From positions 75,513,892 to 75,577,891 of the forward strand of contig JAVMKO010000001.1 in assembly GCA_032164245.1 (NCBI GenBank): DNA of 64,000 nt, read 5' to 3'. Within the stretch, counting starts at the first letter, position 1, and each line of letters starts with the position of its first letter. A program made the translations under genes and the position numbers. Source of the stretch: Sternotherus odoratus (lineage: Eukaryota > Chordata > Testudines > Kinosternidae). Below the pieces are notes generated by a model. The model saw only the letters and a program-made list of their open reading frames with translations. It did not search any database and was not told the DNA's origin. Of this stretch, positions 33,992 through 45,030 are shown one piece after another.

Positions 33992-35704
33992 GATCATAGA
34001 ATCATAGAATATTAGGGTTGGAAGGGACCTCTGGAGGTCATCTAGTCCACCCCTCTACTCAAAGCAGGACCAATCCCCAACTACCGGTAAATCATTCCAG
34101 CCAGGGCTTTATCAAGGCTGACCTTTAAAACCTCTAAGGAAGGTGATTCTACCACCTCCCTAGTTAACCCATTCCAATGCTTCACCACCCTCCTAGTGAA
34201 AAAGATTTTCCTAATATCCAACCTAAACCTTCCCAACTGCAACTTGAGACCATTACTCCTTGTTCGGTCATCTGCTACCACTGAGAAAGTCTAGATCCAT
34301 CCTCTTTAGAACCCCGTCAGGTAGTTGAAAGCAGCTATCAAATCTCCCCTCAGTCTTCTCTTCTGTAGACTAAACAATCCCAGTTCTCTCAGCCTCTCCT
34401 CATAAGTCATGCACTCCAGGCCCCTAATAATTTTTGTGGCCCTTCTCTGGACTCTTTCCAATTTTTCCACATCCTTTTTGTAGTGTGGGCCCCAAAATTG
34501 GACACAGTACTCCAGATGAGGCCTCGCCAATGTCGAATAGAGGGGAATAATCACATCCCTCGATCTGCTGGCAATGCCCCTACTTATACAGCCCAAAATG
34601 CCATTAGCCTTCTTGGCAACAAGGGCATACTGTTGTCTCATATCCAGCTTCTCACCCACTGTAATCTCTAGGTCCTTTTCTGCAGAACTGCTGCCTAGCC
34701 ATTCGGTCCCTAGTCTGTAGCCGTGCATGGAATTCTTCTGTCCTAAGTGCAGGACTCTGCACTTCTCCTTGTTGAACCTCATCAAATTTCTTTTGGCCCA
34801 GTTCTCTAATTTGTCTAGGTCTCTCTGTATCCTATCCCTACCCTCCAGTGTATCTACCACTCCTCCCAGTTTAGTGTCATCTGCAAACCTGCTGAGGGCA
34901 CGGTCCACACCATCCTCCAGATCATTGATAAAGATATTGAATAAAACCGGCCACAGGAGCGACCCTTGGGGCACGCCGCTCTATATCGGCTGCCAACTAG
35001 ACATGGAGCCATTGATCACTACCTGTTGAGCCCGACGATCCAGCCAGCTTTCTATCCACCTTATGGTCCATTCATCCAGCCCATACTTCTTTAACTTGCT
35101 GGGAAGAATATTGTGGGAGACCATATCAAAAGCTTTGCTAAAGTCAAGGAACAACACATCCACTGCTTTCCCCTCATCCACAGAGCCCGTTATCTCATCG
35201 TAGAAGGCAATTAGATTGGTCAGGCATGATTTGCCCTTGGTGAATCCATGCTTTACTGTTCCTGATCACTTTCCTTTCCTCTAAGTGCTTCAGGATTGAT
35301 TCCTTGAGGACCTGCTCCATGATTTTTCCAGGCACTGAGGTGAGGCTGACTGGCCTGTAGTTCCCTGGATCCTCCTCCTTCCCTTTTTAAAGATGGGCAC
35401 TACATTAGCCTTTTTCCAGTCATCCGGGACCTCCCCTGATCACCATGAGTTTTCAAAGATAATGGCCAATGGCTCTGCAATTACATCAGCCAACTCCTTT
35501 AGCACCCTCGGATGCAGCATATCCGGCCCCATGGACTTGTGCTCATCCAGCTTTTCTAAATATTCCTGAACCACTTCTTTTTCCACAGATGGCTGGTCAC
35601 CTCCTCCCCATGCTGTGCTGCCCAGTGCAGGAGTCTGGGAGCTGACCTTGTTCGTGAAGACAGAGGCAAAAAAAGCATTGAGTACATTTGCTTTTTCCAC
35701 ATCT
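33992..35704 (-). mobile_element. CR1 LINE, 5'-truncated, minus strand
   Basis: The 3' terminus is at the left: ATCATAGAATCATAGAATAT is the complement of the CR1 3' repeat. It is flanked by ATCTATTGAG (33982-33991) and ATTTATTGAG (35705-35714), a 10-bp target duplication with one change. The 1.7-kb body covers the RT domain and the 3' UTR. It is among the best preserved LINEs in the window. Confidence 0.9.
34306..34974 (-). pseudogene. CR1 reverse transcriptase, 222-codon open segment
   Basis: On the minus strand this frame encodes the C-terminal half of CR1 ORF2: PQGS (RT block 4), then [12 protein letters not shown], then [10 protein letters not shown]. This includes the FADD catalytic aspartates. 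It continues through [16 protein letters not shown] and the thumb region ([30 protein letters not shown]) to [19 protein letters not shown]. The upstream part (34981-35181, [11 protein letters not shown]) continues the same domain across a break near 34978, where a stop intervenes. Not functional, but young enough for a clear family call. Confidence 0.88.
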
Positions 35705-35935
35705 ATTTATTGAGTAACACCAAGATGTGATAAATCAATCCCAGAGTCGATGCCGGAACTCCAGCTCGCGAAAAGCCACAAGGCGGAGTTGACGAGGGAG
35801 CCCGCTGTCAACCGCTGCCGCCGTGAGGACGGCAGGTGAGTCGACCCAAGATGCGTCGACTTCAGCTATGCTATTCACATAGCTGAAATTGCATATCTTA
35901 GGTCAACCCTCCCGACTAGCATAGACCAGGCCTGT

Positions 35936-37077
35936 GGCCCCAGTTTATCTCGCACTGGTTGCACAGACCTGCATAGGGACAGAGTGGTGGACTTGCTTCC
36001 CACCATTCTTGGTGCCCAACTATCCATTGTCAATATTGACTTTGCAGCAGCTGGCAACTAGCCAGGACATAGAAGCACCTGGAATACTCTTTCTCTGGAA
36101 TCCCCGACTATCTACTCCCCAACACTCCCCGGGGCACATCTTGTGCCAGGCAAGGCCACTGAAAAGCTGACAAGATGACTGTGAATGAGCCCCACTGTTA
36201 GGAACGCTGTAGGGTCCCGATCTGAGTCTTGGTTGTAGTGCACGTGAACTTAAAACACGCGCATAGAGTGAGCCTGCCCAGTGCAGACGGAGCTCTATTA
36301 ATTGACTAATTAAAAAGTAGAGAGGGAGCACACTTCCCATTAGCGTGTGAACTTTTGCCCTTAATGAAAGCTGTGTACAAGGAAGTGAGTCAAACGAATG
36401 AATGCGGAACATTTACTTATAATGGTAAATACCGCCTGTGAGTACATCAGCTGAAGAGCTCAGGGATACAGATCTGTTCCAGAAAACGGTTGCTATGGTT
36501 GTTCTGTCATGACTGCCAGCCCCCTCTAGCATCAGTCTGTCTTAAAGATACAGGAGGAGATTCATCAATGTGCCAGCATCAGGGTCACAGGGGAGGGAAC
36601 ATCTGCCTCTTCTGTTCAGGCACTGCAAAATCCAGTTTGGTCCCCAGAACAAGCTAGCCTAAGGGCTGCCCTGAATTGCACTCACCACTGACATAGCCCC
36701 TATAGAGCTTGCAACAGCAGGGAATTGACAGGGTGCAGGACCATTCTGGCCTTGACTCTTCCTGTCCCCACCCCTGCTCAGAAACCCCCCAGAACTCATG
36801 GGGGACAACTACTGAGGCACCACAAAATTGTTTGAAATTTTGTTAATGGGATCTATCCCTTTAAGAACAAGGTGGAGCACTGGACTGTAGAATATGTTAG
36901 TATGTGACAGAGCTGTATGTAGGAAAATTCAATTTATATATTTAGGGAATGGAAGAACCTGCCTCTGGAAGCTCCAAAAAGGTCAGAATTTGATATAATA
37001 CATTTATCTTTTCAGGAAGCAAGACTTATTCTGGACGGCGTAACATGCGGACATATTGCATACTAGATGCCTTAGGG
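35936..37077. other. Intron, nothing recognised
   Basis: No gene or nameable repeat. Confidence 0.4.
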
Positions 37078-37278
37078 TTAGATGTTTAAATCAGCAGGTC
37101 TGGATTATTTGCACCCAAGAGTTTTAAAAGAGCTGGCTGTGGAGCTCACTGGACTGATCTTGTTGATTTCAATAAGTCCTGGAACAGTGTGGGAGTACCA
37201 GAAGACTGGAAGAAAGCTACCGTTGTGCCAAGGTAAACAGAGTGACTCATGATTACAGGCCTGACATTGATCCCAGGC
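37078..37278 (+). mobile_element. CR1 LINE, left piece (5' of the Gypsy insertion)
   Basis: AAATCAGCAGGTCTGGATTA, CCAAGAGTTTTAAAAGAGCT and AGACTGGAAGAAAGCTACCG encode the start of the CR1 RT domain. The piece stops at CTGACATTGATCCCAGGC. The next CR1 bases in the consensus reading (AAGATAATAGAGCAGCTGAT) are found at 40945, beyond the Gypsy element. Confidence 0.85.
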
Positions 37279-37818
37279 CAGTAGAACCTGCAGGCCTGGA
37301 ACCATGGGGGCTTTTGGCTGCTGACACCTTCGCATTTCCATAGGAAGCTTGGGCTAGATTCCATTGGGAGGACTTTGAGGCTGGGATTGGCAGGAAGTAC
37401 CACCCAGCAGGACCTGAGTGGTGGACCCTGGCATCCCACTCATTAGCCAGTGCCAATACTTAAACCAGAAAGCGGAGCTATCAGAGCAACACCATAGATT
37501 GCCTACCCATCTCTGCGCCAGACTCTAGACTCCAGATTCCAATCCTTGATTGTCCTTGACTTCACTATTTGATTGCTGTCTATGACCTGGCACCCAACCC
37601 CATTCTTCTGATAACCTGACTCTACCTGACACCTCTCTCTCAGTTTACCCTCTAGCTTGTCTCAGACGCTGACCTACCGATAATCTGACCCTGCCTTTCT
37701 CCTGATGCCTGATTCTTGGTCTGCCCACTGATCTGTCTTAGACTCTGACCTCTGGGTACCTGATTCCCAATTCCTGCTCCAACCACTAGGTCTGACCGCC
37801 CATGTCCCGGATGTGACA
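37279..37818 (+). repeat. 5' LTR of the Gypsy element
   Basis: It aligns with the 3' LTR through AGGAAGTACCACCCAGCAGG, CAGTGCCAATACTTAAACCAG, CTATTTGATTGCTGTCTATG and the end CCACTAGGTCTGACCGCCCA...TGTGACA. The TACTTAAACC stretch is the likely TATA region. The first ~20 bp are diverged. Inter-LTR divergence looks high (many changes and indels), so the insertion is old. Confidence 0.82.
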
Positions 37819-37875
37819 GATTGCTCAGATCACCTTTACCTCCCCCCGCCTCAATCCATCCATCCCCTCCACTGA

Positions 37876-38660
37876 TGATGGAAAAGGCAGACTGCTCTTC
37901 CACCAGCAGCTCTTGGAGGGCCCAGGATCTGCAGCACCAAGTCACCTGTCTGCAGGAGGAGAATCTTGCACTCCAGACCCATGCTACGCAGTGTGCATTC
38001 AAAGTACAGACCCTCCACAAGCAACTAGTCTGGTCACAGAGTCAGATGGCACAGCTCACTGCTGAGGCACAGACCCTCCGCGAGCGGTTTGGGTGCTCAC
38101 GGGGAGAAGCAGCGACACTATGTGCCTGAACAGACCACCCATTGCCTGAACCAGTCCCTGTGGTGCCACTGCCCAAACACTTCAGTGGTGATCATGGGAA
38201 ATTCTGAGGTTACCTAAATGTAGGCTGCTCTTCCTGCTCTGCTCCCGAGTGTACCCCCACTGACCAGACTAAGGTGGGGCTAGTCGTCAGCCTGCTGTCT
38301 GGTGAAGCACTTCCTTGGGCATCCTCCCTGTTGGAGCAGAACAGCCCAGTGCTCTCCAACTGAGACGTTTTCTTGCAAGCCTTTGTGACCATCTCCAATA
38401 GCCTGTAGCACACCCAATCTGCAGAGGCTGCCCTCCGGAAGCTTCACCAGGGGCAAAGGCCAGTCATGTCCTATGCCACCTATTTCTGGCAACTTGTGGC
38501 TGGTGCTGAGTGGAATAAGGCAGTCTTACTTTACCAACATGGATGGTAGCTCAATGAGGAGGTAAAGAACGAGCTAGCCCACACTGAAAACCCCACCCAC
38601 TTAGATATCTTTATTGATGGCTGTGCAAATGGGAGGAGGGAGAGAGGGGTGGCCTGTCAC
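37876..38660 (+). pseudogene. Gypsy gag remnant
   Basis: It begins with a coiled-coil-like segment (LQHQVTCLQEENLALQTHAT), then continues through capsid sequence in broken frames: TDQTKVGLVVSLLSGEALPW, LLEQNSPVLSN, SYATYFWQLVAG, EEVKNELAHTENPTHLDIF. This is the sushi-class gag layout, the family from which the mammalian RTL/MART genes were domesticated. Several stops and at least two frameshifts make it a pseudogene. A zinc-knuckle remnant (FYCKGAGRALASCP) follows near 38780-38830 with the expected Cys spacing partly lost. Confidence 0.75.
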
Positions 38661-38939
38661 CCCCATGCCCTTCCTCTACACCGGGACCTGTAGAACCGAG
38701 TTCTGAACCAATGCGAGTTGACCTGGGTCGCCAACATCTGACCCCAGAGAATACAGAACACGGACGACAGCTGAACCTATTTTTACTGCAAGGGAGCAGG
38801 ACGTGCCCTTGCCTCCTGCCCAGCTTGGAAGAACTTGGGAAACAGACCAGCCCAGGCCCACTTAGGGGGATACAGTCTGGGCAACACCAGAGCTCCTTGC
38901 TCTGGAACCACCCCACCACCATCAAGTAGAATCTGACTT

Positions 38940-39230
38940 GCATGGGCAGCAGGTTGTCTAGGCAGGGGGAGGCTCTGCCTCGCCAAACAACCAAGCACGG
39001 CCCCATCCCCTGCTAGGATCACTCCCTGTGTGTCTCTAGTCCTCCATCAGCTCCAGCCCCCAGTACTCCAGCTGGCATTGGGGAGGATGGGGCTGTACGC
39101 TGCCGGGTGCTCCTTTGTGGCTATGGGGGGCTAGCCGTGGTGGTGGGAGCTCTGGGCTCCAGAAGGTGGGGAAGGGGCAGGGCCATGGGTGGAAGGGGAA
39201 GAGCTGAGGGTTAGCCTCCCCCAGCTGGCA
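38940..39230. repeat. Probable secondary insertion within Gypsy gag-pol
   Basis: This G-rich stretch (AGGCTCTGCCTCGCCAAACA, GGGGAGGATGGGGCTG) has no counterpart in a gag-pol frame and lies between the zinc-knuckle remnant and the protease. It resembles the interior of non-autonomous hAT elements such as that at 45031. Boundaries uncertain. Confidence 0.35.
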
Positions 39231-39235
39231 GTTCA

Positions 39236-40350
39236 ATTTTATAGATGCTGAGGCAGCCAAAACCCTCCAGATCCCCCTCCAGCTGAAACATACACCAGAC
39301 CTGTAGGAGAAGACTGATGGGTCACCCCGTAATCTTAATGGTTGTGGAGTGCCTGACCAAAATGGCCCAGTTTATCCCCTGCAACCCTGCCCTCTGCCAA
39401 GACCTCTGCCCAGCTCCTACTGAACAACATGGTCCAGCTCCACAGACTCCCAGATCACATAGTTCCCCAGCAGAGGCTCACAGTTCACCTCTCACTTCTG
39501 GTGCAAAGCGTTCAGGCTGCTGGACATCTGCATATCTACCTCCACTGCAGGCCAACCTCTGACGGATGGACAAACAGAGTGGATGAACCAAGTACCAAGC
39601 AGTACATGAGATGCATTGTAACCAAGATAACTAGTCTATGCTCCTGCCATGTGTCGAGTTTTCTTACAACAATGCTGACCATCCCTCTACAGGTCAGAGC
39701 CCCTCCTTCGCTAATTGCTAGTTCCACCCTGGTTTCCACCTGGTGTTACCAGCAGCCTCCCCAAACCCTGCTGCCACCGACTGGGTCCAACAGATGCATG
39801 TTATTCAGGAAGAACTCAAGAACCACTTCAAAGAGGCAAAGGAAGCCTACCAACAGCATGCAGACCATCAGTGACTAGAAACTCCAGTATTTACAATAGG
39901 CCCGAAGGTATGGCTCACTACCAGACACCTCCAAACCAGGCAACCCTCCCCTAAATTAGACCACCCATTTTTGGGATCCTTCCTAAATATGCCAGCAGAT
40001 TAATCCAATTATCTTCAAACTCCATCTTCCCCAGTCTCTCAAAATGCACCCAATTTTCCATGTTTCCCTTCTGAATTCCTATACTGAGAACTCCTTCCCT
40101 GACCGAACCACACTGCTACCTCCACCAGTCAAAATCCAGGGTTACAAGGAATATGAAATGTGTGCTTGCCTCAATTCCAGATGGCTATATGGCTTCCTGT
40201 ACCAGCTGCTGGACTGGGAAGACTACGGCCCCAAAGAATACACTTGTGAGCCTGCCTCCCACCTCTACGCACCATACCTGCTGGAAGAATTCCACCAGGC
40301 TCACCCAGACAAGGCTTGGCCAGCGTCACCGCAAAGGGAGGCCTGGAAGA
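39236..40350 (+). pseudogene. Gypsy pol remnant: protease scrap, integrase, chromodomain
   Basis: 39236-39290 reads FIDAEAAKTLQIPLQ, the segment just after the protease active site. At 39317 the sequence passes straight to integrase core (VVECLTKMAQFIPC), so RT and RNase H are deleted. Integrase continues in shifting frames (LPDHIVPQQR; DGWTNRVDEPSTKQYMR; TGSNRCMLFRKNSRTTSKRQ) to the GPKVW-like segment. From 40044 one long frame (223 codons to 40715) reads HPIFHVSLLNSY and the chromodomain (YEMCACLNSR, LDWEDYGPKEYTCEPASHLY, FHQAHPDKAW) before running into the LTR. Nonfunctional. Confidence 0.85.
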
Positions 40351-40358
40351 GTGCACAA

Positions 40359-40940
40359 TGTTCTAGTCTTCAGGGCTGGAACCTGGGACCACAGGGATTC
40401 TGGGCTACAGATGCCTCTGCATCGCCACAGGAGGCTTTGGCTGGACTCCCATGGGAAGACCTTATGAGGTTGGGCTCAGCAGGAAGTACTGCCCAGCAGG
40501 ATCTGAGTGGCAGCCCCTCACAGCCCACTGATTGGCTGGTGCCAGTACTTAAACCAGGAAGCCATGAAGGGGTGTCTGAGCAACACTACAGATTGCCTGC
40601 TCGTCTCTGCACCAGACCCTGCTTGCAATCAAGCCTAAACTCCAGCTTCCCACCCTGTTTTTTTTTCTCAATTTTGCTATTTGATTGCCATCTGCAACCC
40701 GGCACCCAACCCTGATCTCCTGGTAATCTGATCGTACCTGACGTCTGACTCTCAGTTCATCCTCGGGCCTGTCTTGGACTCTGTCCTCCCAGTAACCTAA
40801 TCCTCCCTGCCTCCAGATGTCCTACTCTTTGTCTGCCCACTGGCCCATCTTGAACTCTGACTTCCTAGTACCTGACTCAGCCTGACTCCCAACTCCTGCT
40901 CTGACCACTAGGTCTGATCACCCACATCTCAATTGTGACA
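40359..40940 (+). repeat. 3' LTR of the Gypsy element
   Basis: It starts near TGTTCTAGTCTTCAGGGC and ends CTCAATTGTGACA. It matches the 5' LTR along its length, including AGGAAGTACTGCCCAGCAGG and GTGCCAGTACTTAAACCAGG. The CR1 sequence resumes immediately after. Confidence 0.82.
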
Positions 40941-42357
40941 TGGGAAAGATAATAGAGCAGCTGATACAGGATTCGATTAAAACTTAAAGGGTCATATAAA
41001 ATTAATGCAAAACAATATGGGTTTATGGAAAATAGATCCTGTCAAACTAATTCAATATCTATTTTTGATAAGATTACAAGTTTCATTGATAAAGGTAATT
41101 GTGTTGATGGAATATATTTAGAGTTCTATAAGGCGTTTGACTTGGTACCACGTGACATTTTGATTAAAAAACTAGAAAGATACAAAGTTAACATGGCACA
41201 CCTTAAATGGATTAAAAACTGGTTAACTAATAGATCTCCAAATTTAAATGTAAATGGGGAATCATCATCAAACAAGTCAAGAATCAGAGAGGTAGCCGTG
41301 TTAGTCTGGAATAGCAGAGGTAACAAAGAGTCCTGTGGCACCTTAAAGACTAACTAAAGTATTGAAGCATAAGCTTTCGTGGGCTAATACCCACTTCGTC
41401 AGATGCAAGCAAGTGTGTTTTAAGAGGGGTCTTGTGGGGCTCGGTTCTTGGCCCTACACTATTTAACATTTTTATTAATGACCTGCAAGAAACCATAAAC
41501 TCATTACAGATAAAGTTTGCAGCGGATACAAATATCGAGATGATGGTCAATAATAAAGAGGAGATGTCACTGAAACAGAGCAATCTCAATCATTTGGTAA
41601 GATGGGCACAAGCAAACAATATATCTTAACAGGGCTTAATGTAAATGTACACATCTAGGAATGTAGGCCATTCTTACAGGATGGGTGACTCTATCCCGGG
41701 AAATAGTGACTGAAAAAGATATGGGGGGTCATGGTGGATAATCAGCTGAACATGAGCTCCCAATAATACACTGTGTCCAAAAGCGCTAATGCAATCAATC
41801 CTTGGATGCATAACCAGGGGAATCTCCAGTAGGAGTAGAGAGCTTATTTTGCCTCTGTATTTGGCACTGCTGGAACACTGTGTTTAGTTCTGGTGTCCAC
41901 AATTCAAGAGAGTGTTAATAGACTGGAGAGGACTCAGAAAAGAGCCGAGAGGATGATTAAAGAATTAGAAAACATGCCTTAGACTTAAGGAGCTCAATCA
42001 CTATATCTAGTTAGGTTAACAAAGAAAAGGTTAAGGAGTGACTTAATTACTGTCTATAAGTACCTACATGGGGAACAAATGTTTAATAATGGGCTCTTCA
42101 ATCTAGCAGAGAAAAGTATATAACACAATCCAGTGGCTGGAAGTTGAAGTTAGACAAATTCAGACTGGAACTAAGGCATACATTTTTAACAGTGAGTGAG
42201 TAACCACTGGAACAATACATCAGTTCTCCATCACTGACAATATTTTAAATCAAGATTGGATTTTTTCTAAAAGACATGCTCTGGGAATTATTTTGTAGAA
42301 ATTCTCTGGCCTGTGTTATTCCATGGCCCTTTCTGGCCTTGGACTCTATGAATCTAG
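40941..42357 (+). mobile_element. CR1 LINE, right piece
   Basis: It continues the LINE begun at 37078: RT sequence with GFMENRSCQTNSISIF, LEFYKAFDLVPRDILIKKLE and, after the Penelope-like insertion, [20 protein letters not shown]. The catalytic box is AADTNIE (first residue of the usual F/Y/V-A-D-D changed, one D lost). The 3' end at about 42357 has GGCCCTTTCTGGCCTTGGAC and CTATGAATCTA. Many stops. Confidence 0.88.
41278..41406 (+). mobile_element. Penelope-like short element inside the CR1 RT
   Basis: It includes AATCAGAGAGGTAGCCGTGT, AGTCCTGTGGCACCTTAAAG, and AAGCTTTCGTGGGCTAATAC to CAGATGC. The flanks AAACAAGT (41270-41277) and AAGCAAGT (41407-41414) are a duplication with one change. Removing it restores a continuous RT frame (GESSSNK then GLVGLGSVLGP-like). 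Confidence 0.82.
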
Positions 42358-42608
42358 TGTGCTGCTAATGAGTTACAAAGCTTTGCATGTGAGGGTCACC
42401 AGTCTGAATCCAGCTCAGGTGTTCCAGCATAACAGATGTACAGTGGCCCTTATGTATCAGACTTTCCCATAAAGTCTCCCCATGGACTTCCTTATGGCAC
42501 TGGTCAAGCTGACCACTTAGAAGCGCACGAGAAGAAAGATCACTCATAAAAATCCCCTCTGTGTCTGGGGGGATATTTTCTGGGCCTTGCACATCCATGC
42601 TTCCAGTT
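42358..42608. other. Short unassigned intron
   Basis: Nothing recognised. Confidence 0.35.
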
Positions 42609-42775
42609 TTAGATTCATCAGTTCTAAAGTCAGAAGGGACCGTTTTGATTATGTAGTCTGACCTCTTGTACAACACAGGGTACAGAACGTCCCAGAAATG
42701 ATTCCCATTCGAACTAAAGAAGATCTTTTAGACAAACATCAGCTCTTGATTTTAAAATTGCCAATGGTTAATTAC
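42609..42775 (-). repeat. CR1 3'-end fragment
   Basis: GATTCATCAGTTCTAAAGTC, AGAAGGGACCGTTTTGATTA and CTGACCTCTTGTACAACACA are the complement of a CR1 3' UTR of the subfamily with a (TCTATGAATC) end. Confidence 0.75.
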
Positions 42776-43086
42776 CCTCACTGTTAAAATTTACAGCGTT
42801 CCTCTGGGCAGCATCCACTGACTCCCCACTTCAAAGCTTCTTGTATCAGTTGGCAACTGTGTGGTTCTCTGCTCGGTGTGCCCTCAACAACTTTTCACTG
42901 CACCTTTTACTCACTCCTGTTCCTAGTCCTCTTGAGTTGTCCCTCAGCTGACCCCAGTTCCTTTGTTGATCCCTCCTTTACTCAGGGGGAGGACCTCTTT
43001 GGCACAGATCAAATTGACCAAAGCTGCCTCCTAGCACTAAATCCACACCATTGTTAAGATGACGGTTAGGTTTACGTGCAAATTAT
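42776..43086. other. Short unassigned intron
   Basis: Nothing recognised. Confidence 0.35.
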
Positions 43087-44242
43087 TTAGAAATATCATA
43101 GAATCATAGAAATGTAGGGCTGTAAGGGACCTTGATGGGTCACGTAGACCAGTCCCCTGCACTGAGATAGGACTAAGGATCTAGACCATCCCTGACAGAT
43201 GTTTGTTTCGAACCTGTTCTTAAGAACCTCCAGTGATGGAGATTCTACAGCCTCACTTGGTAATTTAGTCCAATGCTTAATTATCCTGAAAGTTCGGAAG
43301 TTTTTCCTAATGGCTAACCCAAATCACTCTCGCTTCAGTTTAAGACCATTACTTCTTGTCCTGTCCTCAGTGGTTAAGGGAAACAAGTTATCATTCTCCT
43401 TTTTATAATAACCTTTTATGTACTTTGAAGACTATCATGTACCCCTCTCACTCGCCTCTTCTCCAGATGCAATTTTTTCAATCTTTTCTTGTAGGTCATG
43501 TTTTCTAGACCTTTAATCATTTTTATTGCTCTCCTTTGGATTTTCTCCAATTTCTCCAAACTGTGGTGCCCAGAATTGGATACAATACTTCAGCTGAGGC
43601 CTTATCAGTGCTGAGTAGAATGGAAGAATTACAACATTCGTGCAAAACATCCCAGAATGAGGTTCACTTCTTCTACAACAGTATTGCATTGTTGACTCAT
43701 ATTTAGTTTGTGATCCATTATAAACCCCAGATCTTTTTCTGCAAAATTTGTTCCTAGGCAGTCATTTCTCATTTTGTGTTTTACAGTTGATTATTCCTTT
43801 CTAAGTGTAGTCCTTCGCATTTGACTTTATTGAATTTCATATTTATTGCAGACCATTTCTCCAGTGTGTGTTGATCATTTTGAATTCCAATCCTGTCCTC
43901 CAAAGCACTTGCAACCCCCCCCCCCCCCTTCCCCCAGTCTGGTGCTCTCTGCAAACTTTAAAACTGTACTCTCTATGCCACTGTTTATGAAGATACTGAA
44001 CAGAACCAGACCGAGGACAGATCCTCTGGGACTCCACTGAATATGCTCTTCCAGCTTGATTATGAACTATTGATAACTACTCCCCGAGTACACTTTTCCA
44101 ATCATTTATGCACCCACCTTATAGTAGGTTAATTTAAGCTATATTTCCCTGGTTTGTTTATGATACAGTATCAAAAGCCTTATTAAAGTTGAAATGCATG
44201 ATACCTATTATTTCCCCATTATCAAAAATGCTTGTTACCCTG

Positions 44243-44943
44243 TGCAGCAGAGTGGCAACTCACCCCTGCAGCGCCTCCTGCTGGTCATCTGGGAATTAGC
44301 TCTTTCTCAGCACAGAGTGCCCTCTGAAGGCCAGTGTCTTGCTGTCCGCTGACCCTGTGTCCCTCCCTGGACCCTGGTGCCCTTTACCTGGGGTGCTTCC
44401 CCCCTGGCAGTACCCCCAAACTCTGCCTCTGGGTGTCCCCTCCCTGGGGAACCCCCAACTCTCTAATCCCCACCTTGCCTAGGGCTACTGCCAGTCATCA
44501 TCAAGCCCCACTCCCTGGGGCAGACTGCAGTGTAAGAGCCAGTCATCACAGGCAAGGGGTTTTTTTGGATCAGCTGCCTTCCTTTACCACCCAGTACCTC
44601 TATGGGCCTGGGACCAGTCCCTGCAGCCTGGGGAGTTGCCAGCCGGGAGCTCCCCTGCTCCTCTGGCCTTTCCTCAGCCCTGCCTCACTCTAGGTACCCT
44701 TCAACTTCCCAGGCAGCTAGAGCCATCTCCCTCCTCAGCCAAAGGAAGACTCACTGAGCTTCTGGGTACAGTCTTTGATAAGGGCCAGCTGGGCCCTAAT
44801 TGACCTAGCCACAGCTGTGGCTGCTCTGCCCTCCGGTGCTTTCTCTGTTCCAGCCCTCTGTGGGCTGCTTTTCCCCAGCCACAGCCCTCAGCAGGGCTGT
44901 TTCATCCCCTTCAGGGCTGGAGGGGGGTGACTGCCCCCCTACA
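44243..44943 (-). mobile_element. Solo LTR of family A inside the CR1
   Basis: TGCAGCAGAGTGGCAACTCA ... CTGCCCCCCTACA is bounded by TG and CA and flanked by an identical CCCTG (44238-44242 and 44944-44948). Its complement matches the LTR at 21547-22425 (GCTAATTCCCAG.ATGACCAG, GGCGC.GCAGGGGTGAGT). It lies in the orientation opposite to that copy. Confidence 0.85.
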
Positions 44944-45030
44944 CCCTGTCAAAGCATATTAGATTGATTTGACATGACTTGTTCTTGACAAATCCATGAT
45001 GACTGTTACTTATCACCTATTATCTTCTAG

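Larger units (their letters stand above)
33938..35935. mobile_element. Harbinger MITE split by a CR1 insertion
   Basis: The left piece 33938-33991 starts GGCCATGTCCACACTACCGG. The right piece 35705-35935 contains ATGTGATAAATCAATCCCAG, GACTTCAGCTATGCTATTCA and ends CTAGCATAGACCAGGCC. The joined order is the inverse of the intact MITE at 25853-26145, which shows that the CR1 between them is an insertion. Confidence 0.8.
37279..40940 (+). mobile_element. Ty3/Gypsy (sushi-type, chromodomain) LTR retrotransposon
   Basis: Two related LTRs (about 37279-37818 and 40359-40940) flank remnants of gag, protease, integrase and a chromodomain in the normal order. RT and RNase H are missing. Both LTRs end in TGTGACA. 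The chromodomain-bearing C-terminus (HPIFHVSLLNSY, then DWEDYGPKEYTCEPASH) places it among chromoviruses of the sushi-ichi type. It sits inside a CR1 LINE. The exact target duplication could not be fixed because the 5' LTR start is degraded. Confidence 0.88.
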
